Source: an uncultured Fluviicola sp. (lineage in GTDB: Bacteria > Bacteroidota > Bacteroidia > Flavobacteriales > Crocinitomicaceae). From it: a stretch of 64,000 nt of DNA. Under the pieces are notes generated by a model. That model had not been told where the DNA came from. It saw only the letters and a program-made list of their open reading frames with translations, and did not search any database. The stretch covers positions 12,652 through 76,651 of the forward strand of contig NZ_CAMLDC010000021.1 in assembly GCF_946478805.1 (NCBI RefSeq), in the 5' to 3' direction. A program made the position numbers and the translations under genes. The first letter of the stretch is position 1; each line of letters starts with the position of its first letter. Shown here one piece after another: positions 1-8,578 of the stretch.

Positions 1-432
1 AGAATTTTAACCAAATTTCTATTCGTTTTTGCCGTCCTGTTTATTGGTTTGGCGTCTTGTTCCAAGGAAAAGAGAATTGAGAGGCAACTAGTGAAAAAAG
101 ATGGGAAATGGAAGGTCACTTCAATAGATTACAAGTACTACCTGGACAATTCACTGCAGGAGTCCGCGAATTTTCCCAATGCCGGAACCATTGAGTTCAG
201 CAAAAAAGGGAGTTTTGTAATGATGCTTGCGCTAAATGGTTCTCCTGAAACTTATGGAGGAACCTGGACGAACAGTAAGGATGCCATTACCATTATTTCC
301 GATGGAAATACTTCTGTCCTGAAGATTGTAGATGGCCCCAAGAAAGACAAAATGAGTCTGGAGGAAACGGATTATTACAATGATACCTCAGAAAAAGAAG
401 TGTATATCTATCATCTCGAAAGAGCGGATTGA
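1..432 (+). CDS. Lipoprotein with lipocalin-like domain (5' end outside window)
   Basis: The reading frame is already open at base 1 and encodes a hydrophobic stretch ending in the lipobox LASC (Cys codon at 58-60), so this is a signal-peptidase-II lipoprotein whose start codon lies just left of the window. A TTG at 49 falls inside the signal peptide and is not a plausible start. After the Cys comes a charged linker and an approximately 100-residue beta-rich domain (W-x-V near its start, G-T-W in the middle) resembling the small lipocalin-like domains common in Bacteroidota lipoproteins. Ligand unknown. It resembles in type, not obviously in sequence, the small lipoprotein at 47270. A strong terminator follows at 503. 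Confidence 0.75.
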   Translation, partial: RILTKFLFVFAVLFIGLASCSKEKRIERQLVKKDGKWKVTSIDYKYYLDNSLQESANFPNAGTIEFSKKGSFVMMLALNGSPETYGGTWTNSKDAITIISDGNTSVLKIVDGPKKDKMSLEETDYYNDTSEKEVYIYHLERAD

Positions 433-502
433 ATAGGGGGAATGAAGGTTTCTGTCCCGACTATATAAAAAAGGAAATAGGATTGCCACTGTTATATGAA
501 AG

Positions 503-531
503 AAAAGCTCATTTTAGGTGAGCTTTTTTTT
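503..531 (+). terminator. Rho-independent terminator after the first lipoprotein gene
   Basis: Perfect 9-bp stem AAAAGCTCA (503-511) and TGAGCTTTT (519-527) with a 7-nt loop, continuing into a run of T. It separates the lipoprotein gene from the SIMPL gene. Confidence 0.9.
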
Positions 532-559
532 ATATTAGCTGAAATCAAACAGGTCTGGT

Positions 560-1291
560 ATGAAACAGAATTTGAATACGATCATCATTGCAATAGCGGT
601 TATCATTACCGGTTTTTTATTGGCAAACGGATATAAGAATCGCTCCAAGACTGCAGATGCAATCAGCGTTACAGGTTCCGGAGAAGAGAATTTTACCAGT
701 GATCTGATCGTTTGGAGAGGGAGTTTTTCCAAAAAGAATGATGACCTGAAAACGGCTTACAGCGAATTGAACAAAGACCAGCAAGCGATCCGGAAGTACT
801 TGTCTTCCAAAGGAATTAAATCCGATGAATTGATTTTTGAAGCGGTTGATATTCAAAAGGACTTTTTCTACGATTATGACCAGAACGGGCAGTTGCGAAA
901 TACGATCTTCAATGGGTATCAATTGACTCAGAATCTGAAAGTCCAGTCGAAAAATGTGGATATGGTGGAACAGGTTTCCCGCGAAGTAACCGAATTGATC
1001 GATGCGGGAGTCGAGCTGAATTCCTTCCCCCCTGAATACTATTACACCAAACTGGCACAGCTGAAAGTGAAAATGATCGAATCGGCCACAAAAGATGCGA
1101 AGAACCGTGCAGAAAAGATCGCATTGAATGCAGGTGGAAATCTGGGAAAATTAAAAACAGCAGATATGGGCGTTTTCCAGATTACAGGCGAAAACTCCTC
1201 CGAACAATTCTCTTGGGGCGGGAATTTCAATACCAGTTCCAAAAAGAAAACCGCCAATATTACCATTCGCTTGAAATACGAGGTGAATTAA
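560..1291 (+). CDS. SIMPL (DUF541) domain protein, membrane-anchored
   Basis: 243 residues. Residues 8-25 form a hydrophobic signal anchor or uncleaved signal peptide. The rest matches the SIMPL/DUF541 family: an early V-T-G-S-G-E motif, a Y-x-L-x-Q-N-L strand in the middle, a long helix with an E-S-A-T-x-D-A-K-x-R-A-E segment, and a C-terminal I-x-R-L-x-Y-E-V strand. Family members are periplasmic or extracytoplasmic proteins that form oligomers (BP26/OMP28 type) and have no defined enzymatic activity. The ATG at 560 sits directly after the terminator at 503-531, so it begins a new unit, but I see no clear TAnnTTTG box. Single-gene unit; the relA/spoT gene follows 205 bp later. Confidence 0.85.
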   Translation: MKQNLNTIIIAIAVIITGFLLANGYKNRSKTADAISVTGSGEENFTSDLIVWRGSFSKKNDDLKTAYSELNKDQQAIRKYLSSKGIKSDELIFEAVDIQKDFFYDYDQNGQLRNTIFNGYQLTQNLKVQSKNVDMVEQVSREVTELIDAGVELNSFPPEYYYTKLAQLKVKMIESATKDAKNRAEKIALNAGGNLGKLKTADMGVFQITGENSSEQFSWGGNFNTSSKKKTANITIRLKYEVN

Positions 1292-1316
1292 ATAGGATAG
1301 TAAGCCTTCATGATTT

Positions 1317-1393
1317 TAAGACATTAGGACTGGAATTCACATTAGAAGATGGAATGGAGTCCTGATATCTTGATGTCTTAATATCCTGATGTC
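1317..1393. repeat. Imperfect inverted repeat, GAC/GTC-rich
   Basis: Left arm TAAGACATTAGGACT (1317-1331) is answered by AGTCCT (1358-1363) and ATGTCTTA (1373-1380), followed by a partial third copy ending GATGTC. It resembles the GAC-rich elements at 12148, 12565 and 43483. It may act as a hairpin between the SIMPL and relA/spoT genes. Confidence 0.5.
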
Positions 1394-1459
1394 ATTTTCA
1401 ATTAACTGCCTACTGTTAACACTTCCTAAATCCAAATGAAAAGCAAGGCTATTTCCTCC

Positions 1460-1467
1460 TATTTTTG
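1460..1467 (+). promoter_or_regulatory. Putative -7 box for relA/spoT
   Basis: TATTTTTG fits the Bacteroidota -7 consensus TAnnTTTG and lies 29 nt before the ATG at 1497. No clear -33 TTG. Confidence 0.5.
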
Positions 1468-1496
1468 TATCTTAAAAGATTGATTCCGCATAGGCT

Positions 1497-3707
1497 ATGG
1501 AAGCTCAGATTGATTTAGAAAAAGAACGATTAGAAATATTAAGCGCTTTTAAAGGACTTTTAAAGGCGACAAAGAATAGAACCCGCCAAGATACCGCGTA
1601 TATCCGAAAAGCTTTTGACGTAGCAGTGGAAGCGCACAAGGACATGCGCCGCAAATCGGGCGAACCTTATATCTATCATCCGATTGCAGTAGCACGGATT
1701 TGTGCCGAAGAAATGGGCTTGGGAGCAACTTCCATTGCTTGTGCACTTTTGCACGATACCGTTGAAGATACACACATCACATTACAGGACGTCGAAGATT
1801 TGTTTGGCGAAAAAGCGAGACGGATCATCGATGGGCTGACCAAAATTCCGGACGTTTTCGATCAGAATACTTCCGTTCAGGCAGAGAATTTCCGTAAAAT
1901 GATCCTGACAATCTCGGATGATTTACGTGTAGTCCTGATCAAATTGGCCGACCGCCTGCACAATATGCGTACGCTGGAAAGCATGAGTAGCGAGCAGCAG
2001 ATCAAGATCGCTTCGGAAACCAAATTTTTATACGCTCCTTTAGCTCACCGCTTGGGTCTTTACTCCATCAAAACGGAGTTGGAAGATTTGGCGATGAAGT
2101 ATACTGAAACGGAAATTTATCGCGATATCCAGCTTAAGTTGAAATCAACGGAGGATGTCCGGAACCGTTTCATTCGCCGGTTTGTGAACCCGATTCGCGA
2201 AGCATTGAATAAGGAAGGATACCACTTCGATATTAAGGCGCGCACCAAATCGATCTCTTCCATCTGGCGGAAAATGCAAAGCAAGGATCTTCCTTTTGAA
2301 GAGGTTTTTGACTTGTTCGCCATCCGGATTATTTTGGATACGCCCATTGAAATGGAAAAGGCCGATTGCTGGAGGGTTTATTCGATTGTAACTGATTTTT
2401 ATCAACCAAGCCCGGACCGTTTAAGAGATTGGATTTCCACTCCACGGGCAAATGGGTATGAGTCCTTGCATACGACTGTGATGTCCCCGCAAGGGAAATG
2501 GGTGGAGGTTCAGATCCGTACCAAGCGTATGGACGAAATTGCAGAGAAAGGATTGGCAGCACATTACCGGTATAAGGAAAATCAAAAAGACGACAGCAAG
2601 TTTGATCGTTGGATCTCAGAGATCCGGGACTTGTTGGAAAACCCGGATGTGAATGCCATGGACTTCGTGGAAGAGTTTAAAATGAATTTGTTCCACGAGG
2701 AAATCTATGTATTCACACCAAAAGGGGATTTACGCGTTCTTCCCGTAGGAGCCACTATACTGGATTTTGCCTATGATATCCATAGCGACATCGGGAATAA
2801 ATGTATCGGAGCGAAAGTGAACAACCGCCTGGTTCCCCTGAGTTATCAGTTGCAGAATGGAGATCAATTGGAAATCATCACTTCAAGCAAACAAAAACCT
2901 TCTGAAGATTGGCTGAGATTGGCCGGGACAGCAAGAGCCCGTCAGAAAATCAAATCCGCTTTGAACGAGGAGCGTAAAGAAATCGCTTCCGATGGAAGAG
3001 AGATCCTGGAGCGCAAGTTCAAGCAATTGCATATTCGCTTCAAATCTGAAAATATCACGGTATTGGAACGATTCTATGGATTTTCTTCAGCAACTGACCT
3101 GTATATCCGCATCGCGAAAGGAAAAGTTGACTTGTCCAAACTCCGGGAGCTTGAAAATGTGAATGGACTGATCCAGTTGGAAAAGAAACCGGCTGCAAAC
3201 AAGGACAAACACGAACTGGATGTGTATCCCAAAATCAATAAAAAGGATGATACCATCATTATCGGAGAAGATTTCAAGAACATCCAATACCAAATGGCGC
3301 GTTGCTGCAACCCGATTCCGGGAGATCCGATTTTCGGATTCATAACCATTTCGGAAGGAATCAAGATTCACCGGAACAATTGCCCGAACGCGGAACATTT
3401 GCAATCAAAAATGGCTTACCGTTGCATCAAGGCGCGCTGGAGAAGCCAGGATCTGGTGGCACGCGTTGCTGCCATCCGTTTGATCGGTATCGATGATGTG
3501 GGAATTGTAAATAAGATTACAGAAGTCATTTCAAAGGAATTGAATGTGAATATGAAATCCATTTCGTTTGAGGCCAATGATGGTTTGTTTGAAGGGAAGA
3601 TCCATGTACTTGTTTACGATACGGAGCATTTGGACACACTAATGCGCAAATTCGAGCAGGTGGAAGGAGTGAAGCGGGTAGAGCGTTACGATACGAAGGA
3701 AGATTGA
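1497..3707 (+). CDS. spoT: Bifunctional (p)ppGpp synthetase/hydrolase (RelA/SpoT family)
   Basis: 736 residues, the normal length for a long Rel/SpoT protein, which makes and degrades the stringent-response alarmone (p)ppGpp in the cytoplasm. The HD hydrolase site is intact: H61, the H86-D87 pair in the L-L-H-D-T-V-E-D-T motif, and D152 in L-A-D-R-L-H-N-M. The synthetase domain follows (F-A-I-R-I-I, then G-Y-E-S-L-H-T-T-V and E-V-Q-I-R-T). A TGS domain lies around residues 400-465 and an ACT domain at the C terminus, so the regulatory half is complete. With both catalytic sites intact, a bifunctional enzyme is expected, as is usual in Bacteroidota with a single long Rel. Transcribed alone from a box at 1460. 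Confidence 0.95.
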   Translation: MEAQIDLEKERLEILSAFKGLLKATKNRTRQDTAYIRKAFDVAVEAHKDMRRKSGEPYIYHPIAVARICAEEMGLGATSIACALLHDTVEDTHITLQDVEDLFGEKARRIIDGLTKIPDVFDQNTSVQAENFRKMILTISDDLRVVLIKLADRLHNMRTLESMSSEQQIKIASETKFLYAPLAHRLGLYSIKTELEDLAMKYTETEIYRDIQLKLKSTEDVRNRFIRRFVNPIREALNKEGYHFDIKARTKSISSIWRKMQSKDLPFEEVFDLFAIRIILDTPIEMEKADCWRVYSIVTDFYQPSPDRLRDWISTPRANGYESLHTTVMSPQGKWVEVQIRTKRMDEIAEKGLAAHYRYKENQKDDSKFDRWISEIRDLLENPDVNAMDFVEEFKMNLFHEEIYVFTPKGDLRVLPVGATILDFAYDIHSDIGNKCIGAKVNNRLVPLSYQLQNGDQLEIITSSKQKPSEDWLRLAGTARARQKIKSALNEERKEIASDGREILERKFKQLHIRFKSENITVLERFYGFSSATDLYIRIAKGKVDLSKLRELENVNGLIQLEKKPAANKDKHELDVYPKINKKDDTIIIGEDFKNIQYQMARCCNPIPGDPIFGFITISEGIKIHRNNCPNAEHLQSKMAYRCIKARWRSQDLVARVAAIRLIGIDDVGIVNKITEVISKELNVNMKSISFEANDGLFEGKIHVLVYDTEHLDTLMRKFEQVEGVKRVERYDTKED

Positions 3708-3826
3708 CTCTCTTTTGACGAGCATCAACTGGTTTGTTAAAAGATCAACGTAGCGCCGGATTTAACCGATAATTAACAATCAGGTATCTCGTGTTGTATT
3801 AAATTTAGAGGTGAAACTGATTGTTT

Positions 3827-4768
3827 ATGAGACCAATTCTTACCTTCTTGCTGATTTTCTTATTTAGCCTCTCTCATGTTTATGGGCAAAAATGTTCCGG
3901 GTCGAAAGGCAATTCGAGTAGCGGTCATGCAGGTGGAGGAAATAAGGTTCCAAAGATGAAAGCTCCACTCAAAGAAGTAGATTTGGATCACCCAGAAACT
4001 TTGATGGATGAAAAAGAATACAGCTCTTTTCGTTTTGGTTATGGAGTGAACACGATTGTAGGAATGAATGAAAATGAGGTGAATACTCAAAGATCAAAGG
4101 ATTTATCTTGGTTTAATGATCGGGTGGGGCATGTATTCGATGTTTCCGGTAACTTGGGAGCACGAAAAAAATGGACGCTTGGTTTTTCATTCGGTTTTCA
4201 GAAGTTGGGAAATATAGAGCATATGAAAACGTATTCACCGGAAGAGTATTTGCCTTCCGGAAGTTTGTCTCAAGGAGTTCGTCCATTAACACCAACAATG
4301 AAATTAAAGGCCAGAACCTATTCTTCGATGCTTTATACCGAATACGATTTCTTGGATTTCGGGAAGCACTTTAGTTCGTTTGTACGCGGCGAATTGGGTA
4401 TGACAATTTACCGGGCTTATTCGGAGGTTGATTACCGTGATACTTGTGGTTGTAAGAAAGTGGCTGTTTCCGATTGGGAAATGTCTACTGCATTAACTGC
4501 TGGGTTAGGGATTGGTTTGAAATGGGAATACCGGTTTGTAGGGGTTAAAGCACTCATTGCGTATCAAGCACAAACGAAAGTGAAATTTAAAGATCAGGCG
4601 TCTTATGCAAATTATTCCTTTGATTTTGATGCGACTAGCTATGATTTTCAGGGAAAACCAAGTGCTAATAAGTTCGCAATACTTAAAAGCGGAGATCAGG
4701 TTCCAAGAAGTTACAACCCTTGGTACATTCAATTTATGTTGTATTTCCGCATCGGATCCGATAAATAA
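3827..4768 (+). CDS. Secreted protein, probable outer-membrane beta-barrel, unknown function
   Basis: 313 residues from ATG 3827; a TTG two codons earlier is less likely. A signal peptide (residues 1-21, ending G-Q) is followed by a Gly/Ser-rich, Lys-containing linker. The remainder alternates aromatic and polar residues in strand-like segments and ends in Y-I-Q-F-M-L-Y-F-R-I-G, the pattern of the last strand of small outer-membrane barrels. Two close Cys (C-G-C) occur near residue 207. I do not recognise a named family. It stands alone between relA/spoT and fur, with 119 and 115 bp of spacing. Confidence 0.65.
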   Translation: MRPILTFLLIFLFSLSHVYGQKCSGSKGNSSSGHAGGGNKVPKMKAPLKEVDLDHPETLMDEKEYSSFRFGYGVNTIVGMNENEVNTQRSKDLSWFNDRVGHVFDVSGNLGARKKWTLGFSFGFQKLGNIEHMKTYSPEEYLPSGSLSQGVRPLTPTMKLKARTYSSMLYTEYDFLDFGKHFSSFVRGELGMTIYRAYSEVDYRDTCGCKKVAVSDWEMSTALTAGLGIGLKWEYRFVGVKALIAYQAQTKVKFKDQASYANYSFDFDATSYDFQGKPSANKFAILKSGDQVPRSYNPWYIQFMLYFRIGSDK

Positions 4769-4857
4769 AATTACGGAACCTGTTCAAAAACCTCATATCT
4801 CGTTGAAAACTTCTTATTAACAGCCGGACAGATCGTGCTTCAGAAGAAAAAAATCAC

Positions 4858-4865
4858 TACTTTTG
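4858..4865 (+). promoter_or_regulatory. Putative -7 box of the fur-STAS-purA unit
   Basis: TACTTTTG matches TAnnTTTG 18 nt before the ATG at 4884, implying a very short leader. Confidence 0.55.
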
Positions 4866-4883
4866 CCCTTTCAACTTTGTCAG

Positions 4884-5339
4884 ATGCAACAACAAGATCT
4901 GCAGTTAACAGTCAGAAACATATTTTCAGCATATTTGGAGCAAAACGGGCACCGGAAGACACCCGAGCGCTTTGCTATTTTGGCTGAAATCTATAATTAC
5001 ACAGGTCATTTTGATATTGAGTCTTTGTATATCAAGATGAAGAATCAAAACTACCGTGTTTCGAGGGCTACCTTGTACAATACAATCGAGCTTTTGTTGG
5101 CATGTAACCTGGTGAGAAAGCATCAATTCGGTAAGAACCTGGCACAGTTTGAAAAATCTCACGGATCAAAACAGCACGACCATGTCATCATTACGGATAC
5201 AGGGGAAGTGATCGAGTTTTGCGATCCGAGAGTTCAAAATATCAAAGCAACTATCGAAGAAATCTTCGGGGTTAAAATCCAACATCATTCGCTTTATTTC
5301 TACGGAGTTAGAAACGAAGAGAATGAACAAGGTAAATAA
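4884..5339 (+). CDS. Fur-family metal-dependent transcriptional repressor
   Basis: 151 residues from ATG 4884. The open frame extends back to a TTG at 4863, but that would overlap the promoter box. The N-terminal winged helix has the Fur signatures K-T-P-E-R-F-A-I-L and [10 protein letters not shown]. The C-terminal half contains the H-D-H-V-I-I and E-F-C-D-P motifs of the metal-binding/dimerisation domain. The Cys-x2-Cys pairs of classical structural-zinc Fur proteins are not evident, so which metal or peroxide signal it senses is open. Its stop overlaps the ATG of the STAS gene by one base (TAATG), so the two are translationally coupled and lead into purA. Confidence 0.88.
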   Translation: MQQQDLQLTVRNIFSAYLEQNGHRKTPERFAILAEIYNYTGHFDIESLYIKMKNQNYRVSRATLYNTIELLLACNLVRKHQFGKNLAQFEKSHGSKQHDHVIITDTGEVIEFCDPRVQNIKATIEEIFGVKIQHHSLYFYGVRNEENEQGK

Positions 5340-5692
5340 TGAGTGCTCAGTTTGAAATAACGAAGTCATCGAATTTTGTATTGGTCAAAATTTCAGGAAG
5401 AATTATTTCTGACGAAGGCTTGTCAGCAGCACTTGAACAAATCGAACAGTCGTTATCCGGTGATTTGAAAGCGGTCCTTTGTGATTGTTCCAAATTGGAA
5501 TACTGCAATAGTACGGGATTGAATTTCTTCGTGCGCATTCTCACAAGATCACGGAAAGTGGGATTGGATTGTGTGTTGGTGAATTTGCAACCGACGGTTA
5601 AAAAATTGTTCGAAATATCCAAATTAAACGAAATTTTTAGCTGCTTCAATTCTACAGATGAGGTTGAAGCGAAATTTAATAAAGTCAAATGA
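5339..5692 (+). CDS. STAS-domain protein (anti-anti-sigma-factor type)
   Basis: 117 residues, a single STAS domain of SpoIIAA/RsbV size. The phosphorylatable-Ser loop is visible as D-C-S-K-L-E-Y-C-N-S-T-G-L, where the Ser of N-S-T-G occupies the site used for partner-switching control in SpoIIAA. In the known family, dephospho-STAS protein binds an anti-sigma kinase and a SpoIIE/RsbU phosphatase removes the phosphate. No kinase partner is adjacent; a SpoIIE-type phosphatase lies at 24397. The gene is wedged between fur (1-base overlap) and purA (4-base ATGA overlap), so all three are probably made together. Confidence 0.88.
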   Translation: MSAQFEITKSSNFVLVKISGRIISDEGLSAALEQIEQSLSGDLKAVLCDCSKLEYCNSTGLNFFVRILTRSRKVGLDCVLVNLQPTVKKLFEISKLNEIFSCFNSTDEVEAKFNKVK

Positions 5693-6960
5693 AAGTAGAT
5701 GTTCTTTTAGGATTACAATGGGGAGATGAGGGGAAAGGAAAAATTGTAGACGTTCTTACTCCACAATACGATATTATTGCACGTTTTCAGGGAGGACCGA
5801 ATGCCGGTCATACACTTGAGTTCGAAGGTATAAAACATGTCCTGCACACAATTCCTTCCGGGATTTTTCATAGTAATGTATTGAATTTGATCGGAAACGG
5901 TGTAGTGATCGACCCGGTTGTTTTTCAAAAGGAACTGGAAAAACTGGCACCTTTCAATATTGATATTAAACAGCGTTTGGTTGTTTCCAAAAAAGCACAT
6001 TTGATTTTGCCGACACATAAATTGTTGGATGCTGCCTCTGAAGCTTCGAAAGGAAAAAACAAGATCGGAAGCACCTTGAAAGGAATTGGTCCGACATACA
6101 TGGATAAAACAGGTAGAAACGGACTTCGTGTAGGAGATATTTTCCTGCCTTCTTTCAAGGAAAAATACAATACCCTGGTGGAAAAACACCTGAACATGTT
6201 GAAACACTACGAAGGTTTTGAATACAACCTGGCAGAATTGGAAGGCCCTTGGATGGAAGGTGTTGAGGTTCTTAAAGGATTGACAGCCGTTGATAGCGAA
6301 CAATACTTGAATGATGCAATGAAAGCCGGGAAAAAAATCTTGGCTGAAGGAGCTCAGGGAACAATGCTGGATATCGATTTCGGAACCTATCCGTTTGTTA
6401 CTTCATCCAACACCGTTACTGCAGGAACGTGTACCGGACTTGGGATCGCACCTTCGAAAATCGGGGATGTGATCGGGATTTTCAAAGCATATTGCACACG
6501 TGTCGGTTCCGGACCTTTTCCAACAGAATTGGAAGATGAAGTAGGAGAACGGATTCGTCAGGAAGGAAGAGAATTCGGGTCTACAACCGGAAGACCTCGT
6601 CGTTGCGGATGGATTGACCTTCCGGCAATGAAATACGCGATTATGATTAATGGCGTTACGGAATTGGCAATGATGAAAGCGGATGTATTGGATAAATTCG
6701 ATACCATTCGTGCTTGTACGAAATACAAGGTAGATGGAGTGGAGCAGGATTACATGCCTTATGACATCGATGGAGTGACAATCGAACCTGTTTATGAAGA
6801 TATTCCGGGATGGAATAAAGACCTGACTCAATTGTCTTCTTTTGCAGAAGCTCCGCAAGCATTAAAAGATTATGTGAAATATTTGGAACAACATTTGCAA
6901 GTGCCCGTAACAACCGTTTCGGTAGGACCGGATCGCAAGCAAACTTTGGCAACGAGATAA
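5689..6960 (+). CDS. purA: Adenylosuccinate synthetase
   Basis: 423 residues, full length. It catalyses the GTP-dependent condensation of IMP and aspartate to adenylosuccinate, the first committed step to AMP. Visible are the phosphate-binding loop G12-D-E-G-K-G-K18 with the catalytic Asp13, and G-P-N-A-G-H-T with the catalytic His41, both at the same positions as in characterised enzymes. Further signatures are I-G-P-T-Y-M-D-K and T-T-G-R-P-R-R-C-G-W. The ATG overlaps the STAS stop (ATGA). The gene ends in TAA immediately followed by the TTG start of the OstA-like gene, so coupling continues downstream. Confidence 0.97.
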   Translation: MKVDVLLGLQWGDEGKGKIVDVLTPQYDIIARFQGGPNAGHTLEFEGIKHVLHTIPSGIFHSNVLNLIGNGVVIDPVVFQKELEKLAPFNIDIKQRLVVSKKAHLILPTHKLLDAASEASKGKNKIGSTLKGIGPTYMDKTGRNGLRVGDIFLPSFKEKYNTLVEKHLNMLKHYEGFEYNLAELEGPWMEGVEVLKGLTAVDSEQYLNDAMKAGKKILAEGAQGTMLDIDFGTYPFVTSSNTVTAGTCTGLGIAPSKIGDVIGIFKAYCTRVGSGPFPTELEDEVGERIRQEGREFGSTTGRPRRCGWIDLPAMKYAIMINGVTELAMMKADVLDKFDTIRACTKYKVDGVEQDYMPYDIDGVTIEPVYEDIPGWNKDLTQLSSFAEAPQALKDYVKYLEQHLQVPVTTVSVGPDRKQTLATR

Positions 6961-8568
6961 TTGAAGTTATTCAATACATATATTTATCGAATTGCGCTTT
7001 TTTTAAGCGCAATTTTTGTGTGTGCACAATTTTCGTATAGCCAGGGATCCTGGTTGGAATTATTGCCCGGAGCAAAAAAATTGTCCTACGATGATAAAAC
7101 CGGAAAACAACGGTTAACGGGTTTTCTGAATTTCAAATACCAGGGAAATGTGATGTTTTGCGATTCAGCACATTACAAGGAAAAAACAGGTGAAGTCTGG
7201 GCTTACGGGAAAGTGCAGATCAACAAGGCGGACACGCTCAATCTGTTTTGCGATTCCATGTATTACAATGGAAGGACAAGGCTGGCAAAATTGTGGGGAC
7301 ATGTTCGCATCCGCGATAGGGAATACAAACTGACAACCGATTCATTGGATTACGACGCAAAAAGTTCGAAGGCGATTTACCGGAATAAAGGGAAGATTGA
7401 GAATATCACGACCAATGAGGTTCTAAGCAGTGTTTACGGATATTTTTATCCCAACACCGAAGAAGCCTTTTTCAAAGGGAATGTCGTGTACAAGAGTGAT
7501 GACTTGAGGTTGACCACTGACACGATGCATTACAATTACCTGGTCCATAAAGTGTTTTTTTACGGACCAACCGTTGGAGTTACAAAAGACTCGAAATTCT
7601 ATTGCGACAAAGGTTGGTATCACGTAGAAACGGAAGAGGGCCTACTGACCAATAATGCGAAGATAGAACAAGCGCCAAGGATTATTACCGGGGATAGTTT
7701 GTTTTATGCTCCAAAACGGAAGTTTGCGGAAGGAAGAGGAAATGTTCAAATGCTCGATACAGCGCAAAAAGTGCAATTCAATGCCGGATTTTTCACCTCC
7801 GATGGAAACACCTTGAAAGATGTCCTGACGGATTATCCCTTGATCCGCATCATGAAATCCAAAGACACGCTCTTTTTAAGGGCGGATACCTTGATTCATT
7901 TGCGGGATACTTTAGAGAAAACATTGCGGATCCGGGGCGGACAAGATGTACGGATCTTTCAAAATAATATCCAGGGAGTTTCCGATTCATTGGATTATAA
8001 AAAAGCAGATGGAGTAATGGATTTGTGGGGGAATGCCCATTTTTGGAGCTACAATTCCGAACTGACCGGAGATACGATCCGTGTATTCATAAAGAACGAT
8101 ACGCTGATCGATAAAGCACATCTGTTTCCCCGTGCTTTTGCTGCAAATGAACTGGATTCCGGGAGATATTACAATCAACTTTCAGGCAAAGAGATCTGGT
8201 CGTATTTCAAGAATAATGAATTGATCCGATCGGATGTGAACGGTCAGGCGAAAACTATCTTTTATCCGGAAGAAGAGGAAAAGACGGATTCAGCAATTGT
8301 AGTGAAACGTCTTGGATTGAACCGGATTTATTCATCGGATCTGAAGGTTTATATGGATAGTGGAGAAGTAAAAGGGATTTCCTATATCAATCAGCCTGAC
8401 GGGAAATTTTATCCAATAGATAAGATCGATCCGGAAGAACAGTTTTTAAAGGAATTCAAATGGAATCCGATGCTTCGACCTAAAACGTGGCAAGAATTGC
8501 AAGAGCCTAGGAAAGTTCCGAAAGAATTGGTCGAGGATAAAAAGGAGCCAAACGGAAGGAATAAGTAA
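6961..8568 (+). CDS. OstA-like (LptA/LptD N-domain-like) outer-membrane biogenesis protein
   Basis: 535 residues. A signal peptide (residues 1-28) is followed by repeated strand-turn units of the form G-x-V-x-x-x-x-D-x-L-x-x-D-S-x-x-Y, typical of the OstA/LptA beta-jellyroll that carries LPS across the periplasm in Lpt systems. The start has to be TTG 6961: it follows the purA stop with no spacing, the stop is in the same frame, and the next ATG (7153) would delete the signal peptide. The C terminus is charged and Lys/Glu-rich, without a barrel, so it is not LptD itself. It probably acts in LPS or lipid export. Proteins of this kind in Bacteroidota are usually just called OstA-like. Confidence 0.8.
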   Translation: MKLFNTYIYRIALFLSAIFVCAQFSYSQGSWLELLPGAKKLSYDDKTGKQRLTGFLNFKYQGNVMFCDSAHYKEKTGEVWAYGKVQINKADTLNLFCDSMYYNGRTRLAKLWGHVRIRDREYKLTTDSLDYDAKSSKAIYRNKGKIENITTNEVLSSVYGYFYPNTEEAFFKGNVVYKSDDLRLTTDTMHYNYLVHKVFFYGPTVGVTKDSKFYCDKGWYHVETEEGLLTNNAKIEQAPRIITGDSLFYAPKRKFAEGRGNVQMLDTAQKVQFNAGFFTSDGNTLKDVLTDYPLIRIMKSKDTLFLRADTLIHLRDTLEKTLRIRGGQDVRIFQNNIQGVSDSLDYKKADGVMDLWGNAHFWSYNSELTGDTIRVFIKNDTLIDKAHLFPRAFAANELDSGRYYNQLSGKEIWSYFKNNELIRSDVNGQAKTIFYPEEEEKTDSAIVVKRLGLNRIYSSDLKVYMDSGEVKGISYINQPDGKFYPIDKIDPEEQFLKEFKWNPMLRPKTWQELQEPRKVPKELVEDKKEPNGRNK

Positions 8569-8578
8569 ATTCTGAAAT

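Noticed and set aside
5713..6303. 196-residue minus-strand open frame inside purA
   Set aside because: Lies wholly within a confident gene, rich in Phe/Cys/His with no promoter or family; a shadow of purA codon usage.
6403..6858. 151-residue minus-strand open frame inside purA
   Set aside because: Same reason; overlaps conserved purA motifs and has no recognisable domain.
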